Assembly (NCBI GenBank): GCA_963698265.1
Contig: CAVOQC010000001.1
Coordinates: forward strand, 992,001-1,056,000
Origin: FEB-7 sp963698265
GTDB taxonomy: Bacteria > Pseudomonadota > Gammaproteobacteria > Burkholderiales > Usitatibacteraceae
Direction of reading: 5' to 3'
DNA: 64,000 nucleotides
The notes below the pieces were generated by a model. It had not been told where the DNA came from. It worked only from the letters and a program-made list of their open reading frames with translations, and did no database searches. This document shows positions 1 through 7,592 of this stretch, one piece after another. Position 1 is the stretch's first letter, and each line of letters opens with the position of its first letter. The translations under genes were made by a program, and so were the position numbers.

Positions 1-671
1 TGCCGAAACTGGAAATCGGTGAACGCCTTCAGCGTCACGTTCGCCACGAGCGATATTCGCTCCCCGCCGGTGACGCCCGTTGGCGTGTCGATCAAGGCGA
101 GCAGCTCGAGCGACGCATCGTCGTCCGAATACGCGCCCTTCCCCGTCCGGCGCAGGTTCTCGTGCACGATCCCGGCCGTGCCGAACTCGACGTCGCCCAC
201 GCGCCAGCGCCGTCCGCTCGCGGCCGACATCTTCTCCGCCTGCTCCGTGGCGCGCGCGAGAAGATCGAGCCGCAGGGCTTCGACCGCGCCGTCGACCCGC
301 GCCGTGGAGAGCGCGTAGCTCACCTCGGGCGGGTTGACGGCGATGCCGTCACGGCTCGCGGTTCGTGCCCGCTCCGGCAGGTTCCAGTTCTCGGAAGCCG
401 GCACGCGCGCGCCCGCGCGCAGCGTCACGCGCTCGTAGCCCGCGGCATCGGGCTGGCGCTCGATGCGGGTGAAGGTCCAGTCCGTCTTCACGACGCGCGC
501 GAGCGTGTCGCGGATGCGCTTTTCCAGCGCGCCCTGGTCGTGGTCGGCGGAAGCGACGAGCGCGGTCACGTTCACCACGAGGCGGATGTCCTCCTGGGGC
601 AGTGCGCGCGCGGCCTGGAGGCGAAAGCGCAGCGTGTCGATGAGGTGGGGTTGGTCGATCACGAGTTCCAT
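1..671 (-). CDS. SIMPL-like hypothetical protein, 3' end outside window
   Basis: The reading frame is open from an ATG at 671 to the window edge (223 codons, no stop), so the C-terminus is missing. The protein begins MELVIDQPHLIDTLRF and is clearly paralogous to the frameshifted gene at 15726-16470; the two align over their whole visible length. The second half (VSYALS, then a helix rich in Ala/Arg/Glu ending in SGRRWRVGDVEFG) resembles the SIMPL/DUF541 fold, but only remotely, and I assign no function. An AAGGAG ribosome site lies 9 nt before the ATG. It starts 14 nt after the DUF932 stop, so the two genes form an operon under the palindromic promoter at 1722-1754. Confidence 0.75.
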   Translation of the reverse strand, partial: MELVIDQPHLIDTLRFRLQAARALPQEDIRLVVNVTALVASADHDQGALEKRIRDTLARVVKTDWTFTRIERQPDAAGYERVTLRAGARVPASENWNLPERARTASRDGIAVNPPEVSYALSTARVDGAVEALRLDLLARATEQAEKMSAASGRRWRVGDVEFGTAGIVHENLRRTGKGAYSDDDASLELLALIDTPTGVTGGERISLVANVTLKAFTDFQFR

Positions 672-685
672 GGCGTAGCACTCCT

Positions 686-1684
686 TCAAGGGTGGGACAG
701 GTGCGAGACGAGCGCCGGGATCTGGAGCAGCCTGTCGAGATGCGCGGAAGGGTCGCGCTGGCTGCGCGCCACCCAGGAAAGTGCCTGCGCGACATCCCAT
801 TCGGTGCGCGCCTCCACGGGGCTTCCGGGGACGGCGACCGTCTCCGCCATGGTCTTCTCGCTCGGACTTCCGGGCTGGAACCGGTCCGCGAGCTCGGCAT
901 CGAACCCGGTGCGCGCGATGTGGAGAAACCGCGCGGCGTCGCGGGCGCCCCAGCGATCCTTGAGTTCCCCGTCGGCGAAGGGCGCGAGCCGCCCGGGTGC
1001 CACGGGCCGCTCGAGCCAGCGCGACACCGAGAGCCGGTCCTCGCGGGCGAGCGAGAGCCCGCGCGCGATCTCGCTTCGCACATCCGGCGCCCGGTGCGAC
1101 TCGCGGTGCACGATCCGCCCCACGTTCTTCGCGAACCCCACCACGAGCCCGTTGGTGCACACGAGCCGGTACCAGGTGAAGCACACGCGCAGCATTGCGC
1201 TCGCGTCCACGGAATTGAGGCAGCGCAGCTGCAGCACCACCGGGTGGTCGTCGCCGGGGGTCACCACCCAGTGGGCGCCGAGGTTCACCTCCAGCGCGAG
1301 GCGCGCGCCGTAGCGGTCCAGCGTCGCGTGGGTGTCGAGCCCTTCCGGCTCCTGTCCGAGGTCCGCGAGGGCTTCGACCAGCACCCGCGCCGCCTCGAGA
1401 TGGCCGATCAGCCGGTAGGCCCGGGACACCACCGCCACGGGGCGCCGGGCCCAGGCGGGCCCCTCGCGGGTGGCGATCAGGTCGAAGAGCTCGTTCGCGT
1501 GCCACGGGCCATCGCTTTCCGGGGCCATGGCGAAGGGCCCGCGCTCGAACGCCGGGAGCGCGCCGATCACTTCGTCCAGGCGCCCGCGCAGCCACCGGGT
1601 GGGCGGCTCCCGCAGGCCCGCCGGGGTCCACTCGGCCGTCTCGGGAGGCCGCAGTTCCACGAACGCTTCGCCATCCATGGGCAT
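686..1684 (-). CDS. DUF932 (phage/plasmid-related) family protein
   Basis: The central region (residues about 155-175, LRCLNSVDASAML followed by VCFTWYRLVCTNGLVVG) matches the conserved core of DUF932 proteins, which occur on plasmids, phages and genomic islands; their biochemical role is not established. The product is 332 residues from the ATG at 1684. The third codon, ATG at 1678, is better spaced from the AGAGG ribosome site and may be the true start. It is first in an operon with the SIMPL-like gene. Its promoter has the palindrome/-10 architecture shared by nine genes here. Confidence 0.8.
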   Translation of the reverse strand: MPMDGEAFVELRPPETAEWTPAGLREPPTRWLRGRLDEVIGALPAFERGPFAMAPESDGPWHANELFDLIATREGPAWARRPVAVVSRAYRLIGHLEAARVLVEALADLGQEPEGLDTHATLDRYGARLALEVNLGAHWVVTPGDDHPVVLQLRCLNSVDASAMLRVCFTWYRLVCTNGLVVGFAKNVGRIVHRESHRAPDVRSEIARGLSLAREDRLSVSRWLERPVAPGRLAPFADGELKDRWGARDAARFLHIARTGFDAELADRFQPGSPSEKTMAETVAVPGSPVEARTEWDVAQALSWVARSQRDPSAHLDRLLQIPALVSHLSHP

Positions 1685-1721
1685 TTCCTCTCAAGCGGGC
1701 GATGGGCACCCGCACGCGACC

Positions 1722-1754
1722 ATACTGGCGGCCCCGAGGCTCAAGAGGTGAGCT
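1722..1754 (-). promoter_or_regulatory. palindromic promoter element, copy 1 (DUF932 operon)
   Basis: On the minus strand: AGCTCA, five bases, TGAGCC (plus positions 1738-1754), ten bases, then CAGTAT (1722-1727) as -10. One half-site base differs from the consensus GGCTCA. The predicted start of transcription is about 30 nt before the DUF932 ATG. No recognisable -35 hexamer is present. Confidence 0.6.
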
Positions 1755-1969
1755 TCCCCGCGGAAAGGCGCGCCTCCCCGCTCAAGTCCCCTCCCGGCGG
1801 GCCGATAAGCGAAATACCTGAACCCCCCGCTCGAGAACGTGAACGCTGCCCGACAAGAACGACGCCGCCGGAGACGATCCTGTTCATCGAGGAGGGATTC
1901 GCCTGCACGGGCTCGCTCGGGCTGCGGGCTTGCGAAGGCCGAAGGTCACTACACGGGCCTTTTCCACCG

Positions 1970-3007
1970 TTAGCCGCGATAAAGGGCGGCCGTCCGCTTC
2001 GCGAGCCCCGCCACCTTCCTCGCGAGTTCCTTCGGCTCCACCACCCGGCACTCCGGCCCGAACTTGAGGATGTCCATCACCAGCTCGCGATCGTCGCCGA
2101 AGGGCACTTCGAGGATGTAGCCGCCATCGGGCTCGAAGCGCCCGCGCTGCTTGGAGTGCCACTTCTCGTGCGCCACCCAGCGCGCCGCCTCCGCGCTGAA
2201 GCGAAGCTTGGCCCAGCCGCGGGGCCTGCCCGCGAAGATGCCGTAGCTCGTCGCGAGGTAGTCGTCGAGATCGGGCTCGGGGACGTTTTTCGCCTGGCCC
2301 GCCTCCAGCTTCGCCGCGCGGATGCCGTCGAGCGCGAAGCTGCGAATGCCGTCCCGCAGGTGGCACCACGCGTCCAGGTACCAGTTGCCGCGGTAGAAGA
2401 CCAGGCGCTGCGGCGAGACCGCGCGCTCCGTGGTCTCGTTGCTCGCGCGGCTCCAGAAGGTGATGGCGAGCCGGCGGCGCTTGAGGGTGGCGGTCGCGGC
2501 GAGCTCGAAGAACTCGAGCTTCATGCTGCGCGCGGCCATGCGCATGATGCGGATGCGCTTGCCGATCTCCTCGAGCGACGGCTTCTCCCCGCCCGCGTGC
2601 GCGCGGCCAGCGGGCTTGCCCTTGCCTCCGGAGGGGGGTTGGGGTTGAGGGGGCACGTCGAGTATCGCCCTCAACCGCACCATCAGCGGCGCCACGTGCG
2701 GCGCGAGCAACCCGGGCTCCAGGTTCTCGAGCAGGTGCTGCATCGTGAGAAGCGCGTGCACCTCGGAAGCGTTGAACCACAGGCCCGGCAACTCGTAGCG
2801 CGGGCCGGGCCCCGCCTTGCCGAACCGGTAGCCGCCCGCGTCGCGGTCGTACTCGATCGGCGCATTGAAGCGGTCGCGCATGTGGTCGAGCGCGCGCTTG
2901 AAGGTGGCCGGGGAGATCTCCAGCTCGCGCAGGAACTCCGCTTTCGAGACCACCGTGCGGTCCCGAAGCAGGTCGTTGATGCGGTGGATGCGCTCCAGGT
3001 CGATCAT
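1970..3007 (-). CDS. WYL-domain helix-turn-helix transcriptional regulator
   Basis: 345 residues from the ATG at 3007. The N-terminus (1-60) is a DeoR/YafY-type winged HTH (RTVVSKAEFLRELEIS). A linker rich in Pro/Gly/Lys follows near residue 130. The central part has the WYL signature (RGNWYLDAWCH) and the C-terminus is a WCX-like domain (LEVPFGDDRELVMDILKFG). WYL proteins bind nucleotide or nucleic-acid ligands and control transcription; PafBC and DriD are activators of DNA-damage genes, BrxR and CapW are repressors of defence operons. Its own promoter carries the palindrome found upstream of eight other genes here, with the -10 placed so that transcription would start at or next to the ATG (leaderless). 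Inference: it is autoregulated and is the best candidate controller of that gene set. Confidence 0.9.
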   Translation of the reverse strand: MIDLERIHRINDLLRDRTVVSKAEFLRELEISPATFKRALDHMRDRFNAPIEYDRDAGGYRFGKAGPGPRYELPGLWFNASEVHALLTMQHLLENLEPGLLAPHVAPLMVRLRAILDVPPQPQPPSGGKGKPAGRAHAGGEKPSLEEIGKRIRIMRMAARSMKLEFFELAATATLKRRRLAITFWSRASNETTERAVSPQRLVFYRGNWYLDAWCHLRDGIRSFALDGIRAAKLEAGQAKNVPEPDLDDYLATSYGIFAGRPRGWAKLRFSAEAARWVAHEKWHSKQRGRFEPDGGYILEVPFGDDRELVMDILKFGPECRVVEPKELARKVAGLAKRTAALYRG

Positions 3008-3013
3008 GCGGGC

Positions 3014-3046
3014 AGTCTCCGCGCGGGGTGGCTCATCGGCTGAGCC
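3014..3046 (-). promoter_or_regulatory. palindromic promoter element, copy 2 (WYL regulator)
   Basis: A perfect inverted repeat GGCTCA/TGAGCC with a 5-base centre lies at 3030-3046. Ten bases further downstream on the minus strand is GAGACT (3014-3019) as -10. The ATG at 3007 falls where transcription should start, so the mRNA would be leaderless. Confidence 0.6.
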
Positions 3047-3114
3047 AGTGGGCGCGATCCTACCCGTCTCGCCCCTGCGCGGCGAGCGATACCGGCGGGT
3101 GATGGCGCATCGTC

Positions 3115-3150
3115 TCCCCTCTCCCTTGGGAGAGGGGCCGAGGGTGGGGG
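3115..3150. repeat. CCCTCTCC hairpin repeat (REP-like), copy 1
   Basis: CCCCTCTCCC and GGGAGAGGGG form a hairpin in the gap between the WYL and RES genes. Similar hairpins lie at 33130, 46136 and 56820. All are intergenic, which fits a dispersed REP-type repeat. Confidence 0.7.
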
Positions 3151-3165
3151 TGCACTGCTCCCCGC

Positions 3166-3858
3166 CTACAGTTCCTCCAACCCGCTCTTCACGTAGTAGC
3201 GCACGATCCGCTCTCCGTCCCAGACGAGCGACACGTGCGGGCCCTGGATCGCGGGCTTGAGCGCCTTGGGCCTGAACGCCACCGCGCACTCCCCGCCCGG
3301 GTTGCGCACGCTCTCCCACACGATCCCCGCGGCGCCCGCGTCGCGATGCCGCCGCGCGAAGGGCTGGGAACGCGCGTAGCTCACCGGGTCGTAGAGATCG
3401 GGCCGCTTCCTGCGCAACCCCCGGATGTCCACGAACTCGCCGCTCAATCGCGCGAGGTAGCACCGCAGGTCGATCTCGCCCGCCGCTTCCCTGGTGCGCG
3501 CGAGAAAGATCCCGCGGTGGTGCGAGACCTCCCGCACGGCAGTGTCCAGGTCGTGCGCCGCGTAGTAGGCGCCGTGGGTGCCGTCGGTGAATCGCCCGCC
3601 CTCGGGATTCACGTGCGTGAAGGCGGCCATTATCGGAGACGTGCCCGGGCCCGAGATGCGCTCCGCGGGGGCGACGAGCCCGATCTCGCCGATCTCGTCC
3701 CGCAGGCGGTCGTTGGTGAGGCCCTCGATCGCGATCACCGCCTCCAGGTCCGCGGCGTCCGCCACGCGATCGAAGAGCTGCACCGGCGGAAAGCGGCTGG
3801 GAACCAGGCGATAGCTCGGCGCCCAGGTGACGCGCGAGCGCCCGTCAGCCCCAGCCAC
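3166..3858 (-). CDS. RES-domain toxin
   Basis: About 230 residues from a GTG at 3858 that overlaps the antitoxin stop by 14 nt. The RES core is visible: an N-terminal YRLV, then GGRFTDGTHGAYYAAHDLDTAVREV, and a C-terminal VAFRPKAL. RES toxins are ADP-ribosyltransferase-like enzymes that deplete NAD+ or modify targets and are paired with Xre/MbcA-type antitoxins; the gene upstream is such an antitoxin. The GTG start is inferred from coupling, as no ATG lies before the conserved YRLV. Confidence 0.85.
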   Translation of the reverse strand: MAGADGRSRVTWAPSYRLVPSRFPPVQLFDRVADAADLEAVIAIEGLTNDRLRDEIGEIGLVAPAERISGPGTSPIMAAFTHVNPEGGRFTDGTHGAYYAAHDLDTAVREVSHHRGIFLARTREAAGEIDLRCYLARLSGEFVDIRGLRRKRPDLYDPVSYARSQPFARRHRDAGAAGIVWESVRNPGGECAVAFRPKALKPAIQGPHVSLVWDGERIVRYYVKSGLEEL

Positions 3859-4267
3859 CGCGCTGCGCGTCCAGGTACTGGCGGACGAGGAAGAGGTCCG
3901 CGACCTTGCCGCCCCGCAGCCGGTCGAGCGCGCTGCCGCCGCCGAACAGCGGGCCGGCATTGGGCTTCGCGATCCACGCATCGGCCGCCCCGGGCGAGGG
4001 CAGGAGGATCTGCAGCGCCTTGTAGATGCCGAAGACATAGGAAAGCCGCTCGAGCGCATCCGGGGAGAGCGAGCCCACCCCGCCCTTCTTCCACGCATTG
4101 AGCGTCGTGCGGGAGCGAAGCCCCAGGATCGCGAGCTGGTCGGCGGTGGAAAGGCCCCAGGCCCCGGCGATGCGGAAGAACGTGCGCAGGGCCGCGGCAC
4201 CGGCGGCGGGGCTTCGGGCGTCGACGGGTTCGGGGGCGGGGTGGCGGGCCGGGGTGGGCATGTTCAT
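3845..4267 (-). CDS. Xre/MbcA/ParS-type antitoxin (DUF2384) for the RES toxin
   Basis: 140 residues from ATG 4267. The protein has an Xre-like HTH (STADQLAILGLRSRTTLNAWKKG) and a C-terminal toxin-binding region (GGSALDRLRGGKVADLFLVRQYLD), the usual layout of antitoxins coupled to RES toxins. It overlaps the toxin start, so the two are translationally coupled. A TTG at 4297 would add ten residues but lies inside the operator repeats. Two tandem repeats upstream are probable autoregulatory sites. Confidence 0.85.
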   Translation of the reverse strand: MNMPTPARHPAPEPVDARSPAAGAAALRTFFRIAGAWGLSTADQLAILGLRSRTTLNAWKKGGVGSLSPDALERLSYVFGIYKALQILLPSPGAADAWIAKPNAGPLFGGGSALDRLRGGKVADLFLVRQYLDAQRGGWG

Positions 4268-4313
4268 AACTGTACATCCTGAAGCCTGTATGTTCAATTC
4301 TGTGCAGCCTGAA
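4260..4313 (-). promoter_or_regulatory. tandem 24-bp operator repeats of the RES/Xre module
   Basis: Two direct repeats, 4260-4283 and 4290-4313, match at 19 of 24 bases and are spaced 30 bp start to start (about three helical turns). They overlap the start of the antitoxin gene. This spacing suits cooperative binding of antitoxin dimers on one DNA face. Confidence 0.55.
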
Positions 4314-4325
4314 CCCTGGGCGGGG

Positions 4326-4748
4326 TCAACGAATCAGGTGGTATCCCCGCCCCTTCAGGCAGTTGCGCAACGCCGTCTCCTGGTCCGCCCGTGCCGCGCC
4401 ATAGGCGCCCGCCGCTGCCCCGGTTCCGCCCTGCACGCCACCGAGCGCCGCGCCGTAACGCGCCCCCGCCGCGGTGTCGTTGAACGCGTGCCCGATCACC
4501 GCGCCGAGCAACGCGCCCACCACTGCGCCGGCCACGGCACCGCCGGCAGCGCCGGAACCTGCCGCCTGCCCCGCATCGGTCTCGTTGGCCAGTGCGACGC
4601 AGCCGTCGTAGTCCCTCTGGTAGGCGGTCATGTCGGTGCGCGCCGGATCGACGAGTGCAGGTCGGCTGCCCGGGTTGCGCGGAATCAGGGAAGCGCAGCC
4701 CGACAGAAGCGTTGCGAGCAGGAGCCCGGTGACGATCCGGGGATTCAT
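4326..4748 (-). CDS. glycine-zipper lipoprotein
   Basis: 140 residues from the ATG at 4748 (MNPRIVTGLLLATLLSGC). The lipobox LLSGC predicts lipidation. The middle has a glycine-zipper membrane segment (GGAVAGAVVGALLGAVIG) typical of small outer-membrane or periplasmic lipoproteins of the 17-kDa/SlyB type. The C-terminus carries a second conserved Cys (LRNCLKGRGYHLIR), and a partner Cys lies in YDGCVALA, so a disulphide is possible. Function is unknown. It lies 29 nt downstream of the secreted protein gene on the same strand. Confidence 0.75.
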   Translation of the reverse strand: MNPRIVTGLLLATLLSGCASLIPRNPGSRPALVDPARTDMTAYQRDYDGCVALANETDAGQAAGSGAAGGAVAGAVVGALLGAVIGHAFNDTAAGARYGAALGGVQGGTGAAAGAYGAARADQETALRNCLKGRGYHLIR

Positions 4749-4777
4749 GACGATTGCTCCCATGGCCATCGGCGGCG

Positions 4778-5746
4778 TCAGCGCCGCCCTCCCTCGAGCC
4801 GCATCTGCAGCTTCGCGGCCATGTCGCGCACCTGCTCGATCGTGACGCCCTCCATCGGTACCGGCTCCCCGGCCTTCGCCAGCAGGCGTCCCGCGCGCGC
4901 CGCATCGATGGCCTCACGCTCCGGCGTGTGGCCCGCGGTCTTGGTCACGCCCGGCGCGTTGAGCCCGCGAAGCCTCGCGTAGCTCTTGGTCCGGTGGCCG
5001 ACGAAGTAAAGCCCGCTGCCGGTGGGCAGCGACGACTTGAGGTAGGTCCACTGCTGCCCCTCGATCCGGTTGAACCCGTTCTTCTTGAACACGAAGTAGG
5101 AGTAGTAGGAGGTGGACGAGTCCAGGAGCATCGAGTAGTTGCCCGAGGACGCGTAGTAGTCGCCCACGGCCGTGTCGCCCGCGTCACCCGTACGGTTGCC
5201 CGCGGCATAGGTGCCGGCGCTGTCCGATCGGGGGATGTAGAGCGAGATGCGGTCGCCGAAGTAGACGGGGAAGCTCGGCTCTCCTTCGGTGGTGGACCAC
5301 TCGCCGAAGAGCGCCTCGTGGCCCGCCACGCCGGAGTTGGACCAGTCCTGGCGCACGACGCTGACCGTGCCGCCGAGCAGCGAGATCGTCGCCGAGCGCT
5401 CGCTCGTGAAGGTGATCGAGACGCTGCCCGTGAGAAGCAGCGTGGGCGAGCGGTACGAGCAGCCGATGCACTGCCCGCCCGTCGTCTCGTAGAGCTCCGC
5501 CGTCCAGTTGCGGTCCGTGGCCATGGGGCCGCCGCCCACGTACCACGCGGCCGAGCCGTCCGGGCGGTAGACGAAGGCGGAGAGGAAGAGCGCGTTGTCC
5601 TGGATCTCCAGGTTGAAGCCGCGGCCGCTTTCGTTCGGGTTCCAGTACCAGCCGCTCTCGGGGAGCACGGCGTGCGCGGGGAAAAGGGCGAGACAAGCGA
5701 AGGCTGCGACGAGAATGGCGCGAAGCGAGACGATGATCCTGTTCAT
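4778..5746 (-). CDS. secreted hypothetical protein with WYWNPNESGRGF motif
   Basis: 322 residues from ATG 5746, chosen because it begins a good signal peptide (MNRIIVSLRAIL, then hydrophobic residues to AHA). The mature protein starts with ESGWYWNPNESGRGFNLEIQ, a motif repeated in many uncharacterised secreted proteins of beta- and gammaproteobacteria. It is rich in aromatic and Ser/Thr residues and predicted beta strands. Two Cys (GGQCIGCSY) are close together. I assign no function. Upstream, on the opposite strand, is the HD-domain gene with its palindromic promoter. Confidence 0.7.
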   Translation of the reverse strand: MNRIIVSLRAILVAAFACLALFPAHAVLPESGWYWNPNESGRGFNLEIQDNALFLSAFVYRPDGSAAWYVGGGPMATDRNWTAELYETTGGQCIGCSYRSPTLLLTGSVSITFTSERSATISLLGGTVSVVRQDWSNSGVAGHEALFGEWSTTEGEPSFPVYFGDRISLYIPRSDSAGTYAAGNRTGDAGDTAVGDYYASSGNYSMLLDSSTSYYSYFVFKKNGFNRIEGQQWTYLKSSLPTGSGLYFVGHRTKSYARLRGLNAPGVTKTAGHTPEREAIDAARAGRLLAKAGEPVPMEGVTIEQVRDMAAKLQMRLEGGRR

Positions 5747-5811
5747 GGACTTGTGCCTCATGGTTGTCGGTCCGGATCGGGGTCCGGTGCGCACGAGTAT
5801 TTGCGGCGCGA

Positions 5812-5844
5812 GGCTCAAGGCATGAGCCTGCGTTCGACTACCAT
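5812..5844 (+). promoter_or_regulatory. palindromic promoter element, copy 3 (HD gene)
   Basis: GGCTCA (5812-5817), five bases, TGAGCC (5823-5828), ten bases, TACCAT (5839-5844). Transcription should begin at about 5851, which is the ATG of the downstream gene, giving a second leaderless transcript in this set. Confidence 0.6.
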
Positions 5845-5850
5845 GGCCCG

Positions 5851-6321
5851 ATGCGAATCCCGCCGGAACTCCTCACGCACCTGCGCGAGAACTTCGCCCT
5901 CGACTGGCGCGGCATCCACGGCGCACCCCACTGGGCCCGGGTCGCGCGGATCGGCGAGCGCTTGTCGGTGGAGACGGGCGCAAGGCTGGATGTCGTTCGG
6001 CTATTCGCCGTCTTCCACGATTCCTGCCGGCAGAGCGACGGAAGCGATCCCTTTCACGGCGCCCTGGCCGCGAAGCTCGCCGCCCGGCTTCACGGAACGC
6101 TCTTCGAGCTGGATTCCTCGGGGCTCGAACTCCTCATGCTGGCGTGCTCGGAACACAGCGCCGGAAAGGTGTCGCGCGACGCCACCATCCAGACCTGCTG
6201 GGATGCCGATCGCCTGGACCTGGGGCGGGTGGGCATCGTTCCCGATCCCCGGCGGCTGGGCACGGCGGCTGCGCAAAGGCCGGACGTGATCGAGTGGGCC
6301 TACGGGTGGAGCGTCAAATGA
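5851..6321 (+). CDS. HD-domain metal-dependent hydrolase-like protein
   Basis: 156 residues. The metal-binding pattern of the HD superfamily is present: H27 (GAPHWARV), H56-D57 (FAVFHDSCR), a later His (CSEHS) and a terminal Asp (WDADRLDLG). HD proteins are phosphohydrolases or phosphodiesterases acting on nucleotides; the substrate here is unknown. There is no ribosome site before the ATG, which agrees with a leaderless mRNA from the palindromic promoter ending at 5844. The stop region overlaps a short dispersed palindromic repeat. Confidence 0.8.
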   Translation: MRIPPELLTHLRENFALDWRGIHGAPHWARVARIGERLSVETGARLDVVRLFAVFHDSCRQSDGSDPFHGALAAKLAARLHGTLFELDSSGLELLMLACSEHSAGKVSRDATIQTCWDADRLDLGRVGIVPDPRRLGTAAAQRPDVIEWAYGWSVK

Positions 6322-6338
6322 AGGGGACGCTTCCCTTC
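6320..6338. repeat. AAGGGGA/TCCCCTT palindromic repeat, copy 1
   Basis: GAAGGGGACGCTTCCCTTC at the stop codon of the HD gene. It belongs to a family of about seven short palindromes in this window (also 6901, 26039, 28395, 32268, 32331, 32743), mostly at gene ends. Confidence 0.6.
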
Positions 6339-6378
6339 GCCGCCCGTCCGCGAAAGGGGTTGCGTCCCAATATCCCCT

Positions 6379-6678
6379 TCACGAGGCGTGTGCGCGAAAC
6401 CGAACGCCCAAAGCGCGCGCCACCTTCAACACCGTATCGAAGCGCGGTTTCGCCCCTGGCGCCAAGGCCTTGTAGAGGCTCTCTCGCCCCAGGCCCGACT
6501 CCTTGGCGACTTGCGCCATGCCCTTGGCCCTGGCGACATCGCCCAAGGCGAGAAGCAGGAGGTCGGGATCATCGGTCTCGAGAATGGCGGTGAGGTATTC
6601 CGCGATCGCCGCATCGTCGTCCAGATAACGGGCGGCGTCGAAAGCAAGAAGACGGCGACCGGACTTGGGCTTGCTCAT
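6379..6678 (-). CDS. HigA-2/antidote-type antitoxin (orphan)
   Basis: 99 residues from ATG 6678. It matches the putative addiction-module antidote family: an Asp-rich N-terminus (ARYLDDDAAIAEYLTAIL), the segment LLLALGDVARAKGM, and an Xre-type HTH (AQVAKESGLGRESLYKAL) near the end. The start codon overlaps the stop of the upstream toxin remnant (ATGA). Because the toxin has lost most of its sequence, this antitoxin now lacks a functional partner, though its promoter is intact. Confidence 0.85.
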   Translation of the reverse strand: MSKPKSGRRLLAFDAARYLDDDAAIAEYLTAILETDDPDLLLLALGDVARAKGMAQVAKESGLGRESLYKALAPGAKPRFDTVLKVARALGVRFRAHAS

Positions 6679-6782
6679 GGATCCTTTCCGATTTCGGCGG
6701 CGATTCGGACCTGGGCTCGCGCGTCCGCCAGGTTGTCCAGCCAGTCGAGAAACTCCTCCGTCAGGCGAAGCGTGAAGGCCAT
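6675..6782 (-). pseudogene. RelE/HigB-type toxin with internal deletion
   Basis: A 35-codon reading frame starts at ATG 6782 and ends in the overlap with the antitoxin. Its first part (LTEEFLDWLDNLAD, then ARAQVRIAA) is the N-terminus of a RelE-family addiction toxin, normally about 100 residues, and its last residues (EIGKDP) look like the toxin C-terminus. About 65 central codons, including the catalytic region, are missing without a frameshift. The product is unlikely to be toxic. Confidence 0.7.
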
Positions 6783-6785
6783 TCA

Positions 6786-6814
6786 AGTGTATCTATATGG
6801 ATACTTGTCGTCAA
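6786..6814 (-). promoter_or_regulatory. promoter and operator of the deleted toxin/antitoxin operon
   Basis: On the minus strand TTGACG (6809-6814), a 17-bp spacer and TACACT (6786-6791) form a sigma-70-type promoter. The spacer is overlapped by the inverted repeat GTATC/GATAC (6789-6804), a likely antitoxin operator. Confidence 0.6.
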
Positions 6815-6900
6815 TCGAAAGCGAGCCGAGTCCGCGTTGAGGCGAATGCCCTTACGACAACGGGTCGACCGCCTGGCGCGTGGACAGCGCGGGAAAAGAC

Positions 6901-6927
6901 GGGGAAGGGCAGCGTCCCCCTTCCCCC
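6901..6927. repeat. AAGGGGA/TCCCCTT palindromic repeat, copy 2
   Basis: GGGGAAGGG and TCCCCCTTCCCC flank a short centre immediately upstream of palindromic promoter copy 4. Same family as 6320-6338. Confidence 0.5.
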
Positions 6928-6928
6928 A

Positions 6929-6961
6929 GGCTCATCGCCTGAGCCTCCCGAACCGTACACT
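6929..6961 (+). promoter_or_regulatory. palindromic promoter element, copy 4 (TY-Chap operon)
   Basis: GGCTCA (6929-6934), TCGCC, TGAGCC (6940-6945), ten bases, TACACT (6956-6961). This is the best match to the consensus. The leader to the ATG at 7025 is about 57 nt and contains a GTGCC/GGCAC stem that is unlike the leader shared by copies 5, 6, 7 and 9. Confidence 0.65.
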
Positions 6962-7024
6962 TTCATCGTGGATTCAGGACCGTGCCTCCGACGATCGGCG
7001 GCACCAAGAATCGAGAGGATCCCG

Positions 7025-7576
7025 ATGACCGAAGACCTCGCCAAGCCCAAGAGAACCAGGCCCGTCCGGCGGAGCCAGCCGCGCTCGCCGATCGCCTCCG
7101 CCCCGCGCCAGCCGGACACGTCGGAAGCCTGGAAGCAGTTCGCCGGCAACCTCGTCGCCGCCCTGCGCGCCCTCGAGGAGGACGATTACCTGATCCTCAA
7201 AGTGAAGGGCACCAATCGCTTCGTGCAGTTCGTGTCCCAGGGCGCTTTCGGCATGCGGGCGGAGTCGGTTTCGGACTTCTACCTGCCCGAGGACGAGCAC
7301 CTGAGCCAGGAGGACTACCACCAGCTCCTGCGCCTGGGCTGGCACCCGCCGACCAAGCTGCCCCGCGAGTTCGGGCACGACTTCGACGGCTCGCCCAACT
7401 ACTTCCTCGATCTTGCGCAGCCGGTGGCGGTGGAGGACCTCGCGGTGATGGCGGTGCTCACCCTCATCCACGTGCACACGGCGGGGCATCCGGGACATCT
7501 GGAGTACAGGGCGCAGTCGTGCGATGAACAGTCGATCCGCTTGCCGCACCTGGGCCTGCGGCGGATGGCGGCGTGA
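7025..7576 (+). CDS. TY-Chap (CesT/YbjN chaperone-like) domain protein
   Basis: 183 residues; the ATG follows a GAGAGG ribosome site. After a basic Pro/Arg-rich N-terminus (to about 33) comes a domain with ALEEDDYLILKVKGTNRFVQF, then GAFGMRAESVSDFYLPE, LGWHPPTKLP and GSPNYFLDL. This pattern recalls the TY-Chap N-terminal domain, a fold related to type III secretion chaperones and YbjN that is found in bacterial conflict and peptide-handling systems. The assignment is from memory of the motif and is moderate. It is followed 17 nt later by the phosphatase gene, and the promoter belongs to the palindrome set. Confidence 0.6.
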   Translation: MTEDLAKPKRTRPVRRSQPRSPIASAPRQPDTSEAWKQFAGNLVAALRALEEDDYLILKVKGTNRFVQFVSQGAFGMRAESVSDFYLPEDEHLSQEDYHQLLRLGWHPPTKLPREFGHDFDGSPNYFLDLAQPVAVEDLAVMAVLTLIHVHTAGHPGHLEYRAQSCDEQSIRLPHLGLRRMAA

Positions 7577-7592
7577 GCGGACGGGAGTTCGC

